Shown: positions 25,388 through 32,116 of the stretch, piece after piece
Layout: every line of letters begins with the position of its first letter
Numbering within the stretch: the stretch's first letter is position 1
Source: an uncultured Gammaproteobacteria bacterium
Lineage (GTDB): Bacteria; Pseudomonadota; Gammaproteobacteria; Poriferisulfidales; GCA-002705445
Assembly: GCA_913042035.1 (NCBI GenBank)
Contig: CAJWIN010000008.1
Span: 1-32,116 of the forward strand
Reading direction: 5' to 3'
DNA: 32,116 bases
Program-made: the position numbers and the translations under genes
Notes under the pieces: generated by a model
What the model saw: the letters and a program-made list of their open reading frames with translations, nothing else
The model's database searches: none
Told to the model about the DNA's origin: nothing

Positions 25388-26089
25388 TCAAAACTTAGAG
25401 ATATTCCAAATACATCTCCCATTAGATGCCTCTTCAATTTTGCCACATAATTTATTATGCTCCCTTAGTTCTTCTTCGTTAGCTCTAAATACCAGAGATT
25501 TACTGTTATTTTTTCTTTCACTACTAATTTCTTTTTTATTCTCAATATTCTTGGCTAAATCGAAAGACGTTTGCCCCCCAGTCATAAGCAAATAAACATC
25601 GCCAAGTATTCTTGCATCTAATAAAGCCCCATGAAAATCTCGAGAGGAATTATCAACTCCATATCGTTTACATAATGCATCAAGGCTATTTTTTTGTCCT
25701 GGATGAAGCTTTCTTGCAAAAACAAGGGTATCAAAAATTTTACAAATAGAACTTATATCTACTTTTTGTTTTGCTCTCTTAAATTCATATTCTAAAAAAC
25801 CTATATCAAAAGGAGCATTGTGTATGACTAGTTCTGAGCCATCAATGAATTCAATTAAATCTTTTTTTACATCACCAAATAATGGTTTATCTTGAAGGAA
25901 TTCATTGGTTATTCCATGAACACTAATAGCACCTTGATCAATCTCTCGCATAGGATTTAAGTACATATGAAATTTATTGCCAGTAAACTTTCTATCAATT
26001 AGCTCAATGCAGCCAATTTCAATTATTTTATGATTCCTGGTTACGTCAAGCCCCGTTGTTTCCGTATCAAGAATTATTTGTCTACTCAT
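25388..26089 (-). CDS. dnaQ: DNA polymerase III epsilon subunit (3'-5' proofreading exonuclease)
   Basis: Replicative proofreading exonuclease. DEDDh catalytic residues are readable: D8 and E10 in ILDTETTGL, D95 in HNAPFDIGFLEYE, H153 and D158 in DFHGALLDARILGDVYLL. The C-terminal segment (about 195-233, LVFRANEEELREHN to RCIWNI) matches the part that binds the polymerase alpha subunit, which separates it from stand-alone exonucleases. The ATG overlaps the rnhA stop by 4 bases; the rnhA-dnaQ pair is conserved, though in E. coli the two are divergent and here they are co-directional. Confidence 0.95.
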   Translation of the reverse strand: MSRQIILDTETTGLDVTRNHKIIEIGCIELIDRKFTGNKFHMYLNPMREIDQGAISVHGITNEFLQDKPLFGDVKKDLIEFIDGSELVIHNAPFDIGFLEYEFKRAKQKVDISSICKIFDTLVFARKLHPGQKNSLDALCKRYGVDNSSRDFHGALLDARILGDVYLLMTGGQTSFDLAKNIENKKEISSERKNNSKSLVFRANEEELREHNKLCGKIEEASNGRCIWNISKF

Positions 26090-26535
26090 TTAAGTATTTC
26101 TCCTTTAGAATTTATTGCAAAATTTGCAAGTTCGTCAGCCATTTCATTACCAGGATTGCCGCTATGTCCTTTTACCCAGCTCCATTCTATAGAATGATTT
26201 GAATTCAGCTCGTCTATAATTTTCCACAAATCAACATTCTTAACATCTTTATTGCTTGAAGTTCTCCAATTATTTTTCTTCCAGCTATGTATCCACGTAT
26301 TTATTCCATTCATTAAGTATTTAGAATCAGTATAAATAATAATATCAGATTTTTCTTTTATGGATCTTAAAGCTTCTATTGCAGCAATAATTTCCATTCT
26401 ATTATTTGTTGTGAGTTCTTCATAGCCATATAACTTTACTTTCTCATTATTATATTCTATAAATGCACCCCAGCCACCTTCTCCTGGATTACCTTTACAT
26501 GCGCCATCAGTATATATTGTAATACTACTCTTCAT
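26086..26535 (-). CDS. rnhA: Ribonuclease HI
   Basis: Cuts the RNA strand of RNA/DNA hybrids. The 149 residues carry all the E. coli-numbered catalytic positions: D10 (YTDGACKGNPG), E48 (TNNRMEII), D70 (IIIYTDSKY), H124 (VKGHSGNPGNE) and D134 (ADELAN). The basic handle region WIHSWKKNNWRTSSNKDVKN is present. It overlaps the upstream methyltransferase gene by 11 bases and dnaQ by 4 bases, so the three are coupled. Complete and canonical. Confidence 0.97.
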   Translation of the reverse strand: MKSSITIYTDGACKGNPGEGGWGAFIEYNNEKVKLYGYEELTTNNRMEIIAAIEALRSIKEKSDIIIYTDSKYLMNGINTWIHSWKKNNWRTSSNKDVKNVDLWKIIDELNSNHSIEWSWVKGHSGNPGNEMADELANFAINSKGEILK

Positions 26536-27250
26536 AATTATTATGAATCATTGGTTTAGAAAATTTTCCTAAAATAATATTATTTTTTTTATGCCAATTT
26601 TTTAAAGATATAAACTTATATGTATTTTTTTTAGCGTACATGATATAGCTATTGCCAAAAAAATTTATTTTACTAAATATAGCGTTATTTAAAAACCTAA
26701 AGAATTTTAATATTTTTTTGTTTTCAAAAGGTGGTATTTTGTTAATATTTATTATTCTATGGATTTCATATGAAAATAATTTTGCCCAATCCTCAAGCCT
26801 ACTTATACTTATATAGCTTTTATTTTTGAATATTGAATCAATTGGCAGAGAATTAAATAAGCCTATGAAACTCATTTTATTAAAACTAGTTACAATAATT
26901 TCACCATCTTCTGCTAATATTCTATTTATCTCTCTAAAAGCTGCGTGCGGGTCTTTATTGATCTCCAAAGAGTGGACTAAAACAACAAGATCTATCGATG
27001 AATTCTGAAATGGTAAATTTTCAATCTCAGCTTTTATATCAGAAAATTTAGAAGTTGATACAAAAAAACTGTTAAAACTTTTATCACGCTCCATTATTTT
27101 TTTGGTAATATCATTAGGTCCAATATAAAGTATACTTCTGTCATAACGATCTAGAATGATATTATTTATAGAGTCTACGACTAAATCTTGATTTATTTTT
27201 CCAGCTTCTGTTTTGTACCAATTATTTATTTCTGAAATATTAAAATTCAT
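26525..27250 (-). CDS. yafS: YafS-like SAM-dependent methyltransferase
   Basis: Class I methyltransferase fold of unknown substrate. The 241 residues show LPFQNSSIDLVVLVHSLEI, then DPHAAFREINRILAEDGEIIVTSFNKMSFIGLFNSLP, resembling E. coli YafS, which also sits next to rnhA and dnaQ. The usual glycine-rich SAM motif is degenerate (SILYIGPNDI), as it is in YafS itself, so catalytic activity is not certain. It follows the yejF-like gene by 11 bases and overlaps rnhA by 11 bases. Confidence 0.82.
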   Translation of the reverse strand: MNFNISEINNWYKTEAGKINQDLVVDSINNIILDRYDRSILYIGPNDITKKIMERDKSFNSFFVSTSKFSDIKAEIENLPFQNSSIDLVVLVHSLEINKDPHAAFREINRILAEDGEIIVTSFNKMSFIGLFNSLPIDSIFKNKSYISISRLEDWAKLFSYEIHRIININKIPPFENKKILKFFRFLNNAIFSKINFFGNSYIMYAKKNTYKFISLKNWHKKNNIILGKFSKPMIHNNYEE

Positions 27251-27261
27251 ATCTAGTATCT

Positions 27262-28857
27262 CTAGTATCTTATTTGTGGCGCAGATTTTAAAAGATTTCT
27301 TGTGTACTCGTTTTTTGCATTATTTATTATATCAAATGTATTCCCACTCTCAACCATCTTTCCTTTATGCATTACTGAGATAGTATCTGATATATTTGAA
27401 ATTAGTTTAATATCATGTGATATAAATAAATATGATATCTGAATTCTATTTTGAATATCCATTAATAAATCTAGAACTTGTTTCTGAACTGTAACGTCAA
27501 GTGAGCTTGTTGGTTCATCGCAAACAAGTAGCTTTGGCTCAAGAACCAAAACTCTTGCAATGGCTATTCTTTGTCTTTGACCTCCAGAAAACTCATGAGG
27601 GTATTTATTTAAAGTATTTTTATTAAGACCAACATTATTAATTACTTCAAGTACTTTATTATTAATCTCTGAACTACTCAATTCAGGCTTTAAAAAACAT
27701 AATCCTTCTCTAATAATATTACCAACTCGCATTCTAGGATTTAAAGATGAAAAGGGATCTTGAAATATCATCTGATAAAATTTTCTCAAATTTCTCTTAC
27801 TTGGATCACTAATGTTAATTATGTCTTTATTCAATATCTTAATATGTCCAGATGTTATATGAGTTAATCCCATTATGGCTTTTGCAATTGTGGTTTTACC
27901 TGAGCCTGACTCTCCAACAATTGAATGTATTGATCCGGGCTTAATTGAGAAACTTATGTCGTCAACAGCTTTAATAAAAGATTGTTTTTTAGTAAAAAGA
28001 GAATTATTTTCCTTATAATAAACTTTAAGATTTCTAACATTTAAAATATCTTCTTCTTTACTAGAAAATTTTTTTTTAAATTTTCTATTATAACTAGATG
28101 ATTCTAATAGTGATTTACTATATTTATCTTTTGGTTTTTGAAAAAATGAACTTCTATCGTTGTTTTCTACTATACTTCCGTTTTTCATGACAACTATTCT
28201 ATCTGATATTTGTGATGCAACGGCTAGGTCATGAGTTATAAATAGAATGGCCATATTTAACTTATCCTTTAACTCTAAAAGTAAATCTAAAACTTGTTTC
28301 TGTATTGTAACGTCCAAAGATGTTGTAGGCTCATCAGCAATTAATAGTTTTGGTTTGCATGCAATTGCCATAGCAATCATAACTCTTTGCTTCATTCCGC
28401 CAGATAACTGATGAGGATATAAGTTTATTACGCGACTAGCATCCTCTATACCAACTGATATTAAATTTTTTATAATTTCTCTATCAACGTCATCTTTTTT
28501 TTTGTTCTCATAGGATTCTTTTAGTTGATCTCTTATGTTCATTACTGGATTTAAAGATCGCATTGGTTCTTGAAAGATCATCGATATATCTTTTTTTCTA
28601 ATTTTTCGCATCTCTTTTTCTTCTATACGAAGCAAATCTTCATTTTGGAAGACTATTTCACCACTTACTATTTTGCACGATTTTTCCAATAATCTGATTA
28701 TTGACAAAGCTGTTAGCGATTTTCCACTGCCAGATTCACCAATCAACGAAACGACTTCTGATTCTTGTATATTAAAACTTATATTTTTTAAAATCTCTTC
28801 ATTTTGATTAGATTTTATTTTTAAATATAGGTTTTTTATTGTAAGTAAATTATTCAT
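27262..28857 (-). CDS. yejF: Peptide ABC transporter, fused double ATP-binding protein (YejF/DppDF type)
   Basis: Energises uptake of peptides or similar solutes. Two complete ABC modules lie in tandem: first with Walker A GESGSGKS (40-47), signature LSGGMKQR and Walker B LLIADEPTTSLDVT; second with GESGSGKTT, FSGGQRQR and LLVCDEPTSSLDVT. I start at ATG 28857 (MNNLLTIKN), giving 531 residues as in E. coli YejF (~529) and an 8-base overlap with the permease gene; the ORF-track start eight codons upstream has no support. Downstream gene is the methyltransferase after 11 bases. Confidence 0.93.
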   Translation of the reverse strand: MNNLLTIKNLYLKIKSNQNEEILKNISFNIQESEVVSLIGESGSGKSLTALSIIRLLEKSCKIVSGEIVFQNEDLLRIEEKEMRKIRKKDISMIFQEPMRSLNPVMNIRDQLKESYENKKKDDVDREIIKNLISVGIEDASRVINLYPHQLSGGMKQRVMIAMAIACKPKLLIADEPTTSLDVTIQKQVLDLLLELKDKLNMAILFITHDLAVASQISDRIVVMKNGSIVENNDRSSFFQKPKDKYSKSLLESSSYNRKFKKKFSSKEEDILNVRNLKVYYKENNSLFTKKQSFIKAVDDISFSIKPGSIHSIVGESGSGKTTIAKAIMGLTHITSGHIKILNKDIINISDPSKRNLRKFYQMIFQDPFSSLNPRMRVGNIIREGLCFLKPELSSSEINNKVLEVINNVGLNKNTLNKYPHEFSGGQRQRIAIARVLVLEPKLLVCDEPTSSLDVTVQKQVLDLLMDIQNRIQISYLFISHDIKLISNISDTISVMHKGKMVESGNTFDIINNAKNEYTRNLLKSAPQIRY

Positions 28858-30223
28858 AGTTTTTACTCGCTTTTGGATCAAAAGCTTCTCTTACAACATC
28901 TGAAAATAAATTTGCGAATAATACCAGGGCAAACATAAATAGAAATGCTGAGAATAATGACCACCATACTATGGGCTCTCTAGACATTTCTAGCCTTGCC
29001 GCATTTATCATGTTTCCCCAACTATATGTAGTTGGATCAACTCCAATATTAACGTATGACAAAACAGCTTCGGCCAACACAAGAGCACTGAAATCAAGAA
29101 CGACAGTTATTATGACTATATGCATTATATTCGGGATTATATGTCTTACAATTATTGACATTTTTTTTAACCCAAATGTTTGCGATGCCTGAACATACTC
29201 TACCTCTCTAAGCTTCATAGATTCACCTCTTAGCAGCCTACATAGTCCAGTCCAACTAGTTAAACCTAATATCATGCATAAAAAAAATAGTCTTAAATCA
29301 GCTCTTTCATATATATTCTCAAATTCGAGAGGGTTATTCGACATATAAACTTGAAGCATTAATATAGCTGAAGCTATTAGTAAAACACTTGGAATAGAAT
29401 TTAAAGTTGTATAAATATACTGGATTATATCATCAACATAACCTCCAATATAACCTGCAAAAATTCCAAGAAATACTGCAAATGGTAGCATGACTATGGT
29501 TGTTAGGGTCCCAATAAGTATTCCTGTCCTTATGCTTTTTATACTTTTATATAGCACATCTTCTCCAACTTTATCGGTACCTAGGACATAATATTGAGTT
29601 CCTAGATCATATAGTATTAAAATAATTGACAACATAATTAATAAAGAAGAGAAAAGAACTGAATTTCTTTTAAGCGGAGAAAAAATAAATTTATTTTTAA
29701 AAACATCTTCTCTGAAAATTAATATATAAATAAAAAAAACTAAAATAAATGACTTTAAAATTGATAACAAGGAAGTAAAGAATATATTTTTAATATTATC
29801 GTCTAAATACTTATTATGATTTCCTTTGTGTAACAACTTTGGATAAATTCTTTTTTCTTTGTCATTATACGATTTTACGGTCTCTTTAGAATATAGATGG
29901 GAAGAAAATGGTGAAGAATAACTTTTTTCTGTATTTTTAGAAATTGGTAATAAAATTATATCTAAAATACTATTAATTTCTTGAGAATAAACATACTCGT
30001 TTCTATCTTCATTATAGATTTTATCTTTTATATGTATTGAGTCTAATAAAGCGGTTAGCATAAAGAAAGACAATACAACCGCAGATATAATTCCAGTTTT
30101 ATTTTTGAAAACATACGACCATGTTTCCCTAATATCAGGTGTTTTTCTCACATAGTTTATATATATTATTAAAGAAAAAAATATTATATAAAAAAATATA
30201 TCTGTTAGTAAAAAAGTAAACAT
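28850..30223 (-). CDS. yejE: Peptide ABC transporter permease (YejE/DppC type) with enlarged N-terminal part
   Basis: Inner-membrane channel subunit. The C-terminal ~245 residues are a standard DppC-type permease: LGTDKVGEDVLYKSIKSIRTG (214-234), transmembrane spans, the ATPase-coupling EAA loop RGESMKLREVEYVQASQTFG (332-351), and VLAEAVLSYVNIGVDPTTYSWG. The first ~210 residues hold two N-terminal spans (about 5-23, 43-62), a ~80-residue polar loop and two extra spans (about 150-170, 188-206). Total 457 residues versus ~340 in E. coli YejE. It shares one base with the yejB stop (TAATG). Confidence 0.88.
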   Translation of the reverse strand: MFTFLLTDIFFYIIFFSLIIYINYVRKTPDIRETWSYVFKNKTGIISAVVLSFFMLTALLDSIHIKDKIYNEDRNEYVYSQEINSILDIILLPISKNTEKSYSSPFSSHLYSKETVKSYNDKEKRIYPKLLHKGNHNKYLDDNIKNIFFTSLLSILKSFILVFFIYILIFREDVFKNKFIFSPLKRNSVLFSSLLIMLSIILILYDLGTQYYVLGTDKVGEDVLYKSIKSIRTGILIGTLTTIVMLPFAVFLGIFAGYIGGYVDDIIQYIYTTLNSIPSVLLIASAILMLQVYMSNNPLEFENIYERADLRLFFLCMILGLTSWTGLCRLLRGESMKLREVEYVQASQTFGLKKMSIIVRHIIPNIMHIVIITVVLDFSALVLAEAVLSYVNIGVDPTTYSWGNMINAARLEMSREPIVWWSLFSAFLFMFALVLFANLFSDVVREAFDPKASKNYE

Positions 30224-31200
30224 TATTTTAACCTTACTCTTGGATCAACTAGAGTATATGATATATCTGTTAAAATAAGACCTGATATGTATAGTATGGT
30301 GCCAAGAAAAACCATTGCTCTTACTATTGCAAAATCTTGGCTTTGTATGGCGTCTATAGTGTAGCTCCCAAGTCCAGGTATGCCAAAAAATGACTCAACT
30401 ATTAAACTCCCTAAAAATAATAACGGAAGTATTACTACAACCCCAGTTAAAATAGGTATTAAAGCATTTTTAAAAACATGATTAAATAATACTGAGCTTT
30501 CTGATAATCCTTTTGATTTTGCAGTCTTAACATAATCTTTTTCTATTTCTTCTAAAAATAGAGACCGATACCACCTTGTTCCAGAACCTATACCATAAAC
30601 TACACTTATGATTACTGGTAAAACTAAAAATTTTATTGCCTCATAACCTTGAGCATATCCAGATATTGGAACCAAATGTAATAATTTACTAATAAGATAT
30701 TGCCCTCCAATAATATAAAACAAGCTTGATATTGACATTAAAGCAACACAAAATATTACTCCAATATAATCAACTCTAGTAGACCGAAAGAAAACAAAAA
30801 ATAACGCAAAAGTAATGTTTATAAATAATCCAACTAAAAGAGAAGGAAGTGCAATAGCTAAGCTGGGCAACATTCTTTGCTTAATATCATATTTAATATC
30901 TCTTCCACTATCAGATATACCAAAATCAAAAAGAAAAAGTTTTAAAGATTTCTCATAAAAAATTGTCTCTTTAAAAACATTAAAACCTTTTTCAGAATTA
31001 TTGTAAAAAAGAGGATTGTTATAACCTCTTTCTTCATTCCATTGCACAATTTGTTCTTGTGTTACTCTTTTATTTCCTAAGTGTAATCTTGCAACTTCCT
31101 CTGGAGAGTTTACAACAAAAAATAATGTGAAAGTTAACAAATTAACGCCAATCAATATTGGGATTGCATAAATAAATCTTTTTATGATGTACTTAATCAT
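30223..31200 (-). CDS. yejB: Peptide ABC transporter permease (YejB/DppB type)
   Basis: Second channel subunit. The 325-residue protein starts with MIKYIIKRFIYAIPILIGVN, the typical DppB N terminus, and ends with TDISYTLVDPRVRLK. The coupling loop EIEKDYVKTAKSKGLSESSVLFNHVFKNALIPIL and VESFFGIPGLGSYTIDAI are diagnostic. A periplasmic loop (about 33-105) with a YNNPLFYNNSEKGFN segment lies after the first span. It overlaps the upstream binding-protein fragment by 8 bases (ATGATTAA) and touches yejE by one base, so these genes form one operon. Confidence 0.93.
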   Translation of the reverse strand: MIKYIIKRFIYAIPILIGVNLLTFTLFFVVNSPEEVARLHLGNKRVTQEQIVQWNEERGYNNPLFYNNSEKGFNVFKETIFYEKSLKLFLFDFGISDSGRDIKYDIKQRMLPSLAIALPSLLVGLFINITFALFFVFFRSTRVDYIGVIFCVALMSISSLFYIIGGQYLISKLLHLVPISGYAQGYEAIKFLVLPVIISVVYGIGSGTRWYRSLFLEEIEKDYVKTAKSKGLSESSVLFNHVFKNALIPILTGVVVILPLLFLGSLIVESFFGIPGLGSYTIDAIQSQDFAIVRAMVFLGTILYISGLILTDISYTLVDPRVRLK

Positions 31201-31474
31201 ATATTTTTTCTTTTTCTTTTTTTCTAATCATATAAAGTATAGATAAAAAAATAATAAAAATAATAAAAATTAAAAAATATAGTAAAATAAAATTAGGTTT
31301 ATTCCATGACTTTATATTATTTAGTCTTTTTGATTCATTTATATCTTTATATTTTAAAGTATTATTTGCCATTAAATTTGACTCAGTATTTCCTACCCAA
31401 GCGTGCGATAGAGAAAATGATTTTGGATGAAAACCCCAGATCCATGGACTGTCAACTTGTATTATCTCCAACAT
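31193..31474 (-). CDS. C-terminal fragment of a family 5 extracellular solute-binding protein (yejA-type), 5'-truncated
   Basis: Only the end of a peptide-binding protein is present. The pattern DSPWIWGFHPKSFSLSHAWVGN, then LMANNTLKYKDIN and SWNKP, matches the C terminus of SBP_bac_5 proteins that accompany such permeases. A membrane span (about 64-85) and basic tail follow, so the protein would be anchored in the inner membrane by its C terminus. The similarity continues upstream of the ORF-track Met (KKIIKEM), to about 31498, without a start codon that makes sense; ~500 residues are missing. The frame then runs antisense into the glucosaminidase gene. Either a real deletion or an assembly join. 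Confidence 0.75.
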   Translation of the reverse strand: MLEIIQVDSPWIWGFHPKSFSLSHAWVGNTESNLMANNTLKYKDINESKRLNNIKSWNKPNFILLYFLIFIIFIIFLSILYMIRKKEKEKIYD

Positions 31475-32116
31475 TTCTTTAATAATTTTCTTTTCACTCT
31501 TCTTAGTAATTGTAGAAGCACAAAATAAAACAGAGAAATATATTACTAAATATAGCAGTATTGCTGTTCAAGAAATGAATAAATATAATATCCCAGCATC
31601 AATAACTCTTGCACAGGGAATTCTAGAGAGTGGAGCAGGGGAGAGCCGATTAGCAAAAGAAGGAAATAATCACTTTGGAATCAAATGTCATAGTAACTGG
31701 AAGGGGAAAACTATTATTGAAGATGATGATAAAAAAGGAGAATGTTTTAGAAAATATCATGATGTTACTGATTCTTATAGAGATCATTCCTTGTTTCTAG
31801 TAGAAAAGGGAAGGTACTCATTTCTATTTAAATATAAAAAATCACAATACAAAAAATGGGCAAAAGGTTTAAAAAAAGCAGGATATACTACAAATCCAGA
31901 ATATGCTAAATTACTCATTAATATAATTGAGAAAAATAAACTCTACAGATTTGACAATAATAATTTTGAAACAAAAAAGCTTTATTTTGCACATACTTAC
32001 GGACTTCCTTATTTAACTGGATTAGGTGCATATTATTTTAATAAAAAATCAATATATTTTTTAAAATCAAATACTTCATTTATATTTAGTGAAGCTAACT
32101 TTGGTTATAATTACAA
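31473..32116 (+). CDS. GH73 glucosaminidase (peptidoglycan hydrolase), no start codon, runs off the window
   Basis: Not in the ORF track because it is open at the right edge. The plus frame is open from 31431. A hydrophobic run ending FSLFLVIVEAQ looks like a signal peptide, followed by the FlgJ/Auto-type glucosaminidase domain: YNIPASITLAQGILESGAGE (catalytic Glu in ESG), NNHFGIKCHSNWKG, DDDKKGECFRKYHD, YRDHSLFLVEKGRYSFLF and WAKGLKKAGYTTNPEYAKLL. That wording is typical of Bacteroidota proteins. No ATG, GTG or TTG precedes the signal peptide in frame; the first in-frame ATG (31575) lies inside the domain. The C-terminal part (YFAHTYGLPYLTGLGAYYF..) is beta-rich and unrecognised. Confidence 0.82.
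   Translation, partial: MSLIIFFSLFLVIVEAQNKTEKYITKYSSIAVQEMNKYNIPASITLAQGILESGAGESRLAKEGNNHFGIKCHSNWKGKTIIEDDDKKGECFRKYHDVTDSYRDHSLFLVEKGRYSFLFKYKKSQYKKWAKGLKKAGYTTNPEYAKLLINIIEKNKLYRFDNNNFETKKLYFAHTYGLPYLTGLGAYYFNKKSIYFLKSNTSFIFSEANFGYNY

Noticed and set aside
26525-27250. Degenerate SAM motif as a sign of gene decay
   Set aside because: The YafS family itself has a degenerate glycine-rich motif, so this is a family trait rather than decay.
28858-28881. Upstream ATG start of the double ATP-binding protein
   Set aside because: Adds eight residues with no counterpart in the family; the internal ATG gives the 8-base overlap seen repeatedly in this window.

Overview
The window is a very AT-rich, tightly packed chromosomal segment whose gene content and gene order are those of a Gammaproteobacterium with a streamlined genome. 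Evidence for this is the E. coli/Pseudomonas-like blocks dnaK-dnaJ-dapB-carA-carB-greA, rlmE-ftsH-glmM-tpiA-secG-tRNA-Leu(GAG), nadK-recN-bamE-rnfH-ratA-smpB, yafS-rnhA-dnaQ and yejBEF. Short intergenic gaps, many 4- and 8-base gene overlaps and weak or absent Shine-Dalgarno sequences fit a free-living marine lineage such as SAR86, but that lineage name is an inference. No rRNA, CRISPR array, insertion sequence or prophage gene was seen.

Layout. 1-2278 (minus): nuoA-B-C-D, the start of the complex I operon, with nuoD cut by the window edge. 2495-2579 (minus): tRNA-Leu(GAG), equivalent to E. coli leuU. 2591-13188 (minus): a long directon dapB, carA, carB, greA, rlmE, ftsH, glmM, tpiA, secG (lysine and cell-wall precursors, carbamoyl phosphate, transcript cleavage, rRNA methylation, membrane proteolysis, UDP-GlcNAc, glycolysis, protein export). 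13259-17863 (minus): the heat-shock cluster hrcA-grpE-dnaK-dnaJ, with two good sigma-32-type promoters in front of grpE and dnaK. 17959-20484 (plus): nadK-recN. 20503-21468 (minus): fur followed by three very small membrane-protein genes, two of them below the ORF-track cutoff. 21513-22532 (plus): a BamE lipoprotein with a large C-terminal extension. 22529-24615 (minus): NSS transporter, ratA, rnfH. 24654-25136 (plus): smpB. 25139-31474 (minus): an oligopeptide-type ABC transporter (yejBEF-like, plus the C-terminal end of its binding protein), a YafS-like methyltransferase, rnhA, dnaQ and a small secreted/anchored protein. 31473-32116 (plus): a start-less, end-less GH73 glucosaminidase that resembles Bacteroidota proteins.

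Points that stand out: a DnaJ orthologue that has cleanly lost its zinc-finger domain; a BamE fused through a long low-complexity linker to an NTF2-like domain; an abrupt junction near 31.5 kb where a 5'-truncated binding-protein gene meets a foreign-looking glucosaminidase without a start codon (recombination/transfer or assembly chimera); a trio of unrecognised miniature membrane proteins behind fur; and an HrcA-encoding heat-shock locus that has sigma-32 promoters but no visible CIRCE operator. I found no clear multi-gene defence or biosynthetic system that is new; the novelty here is in altered versions of core proteins.
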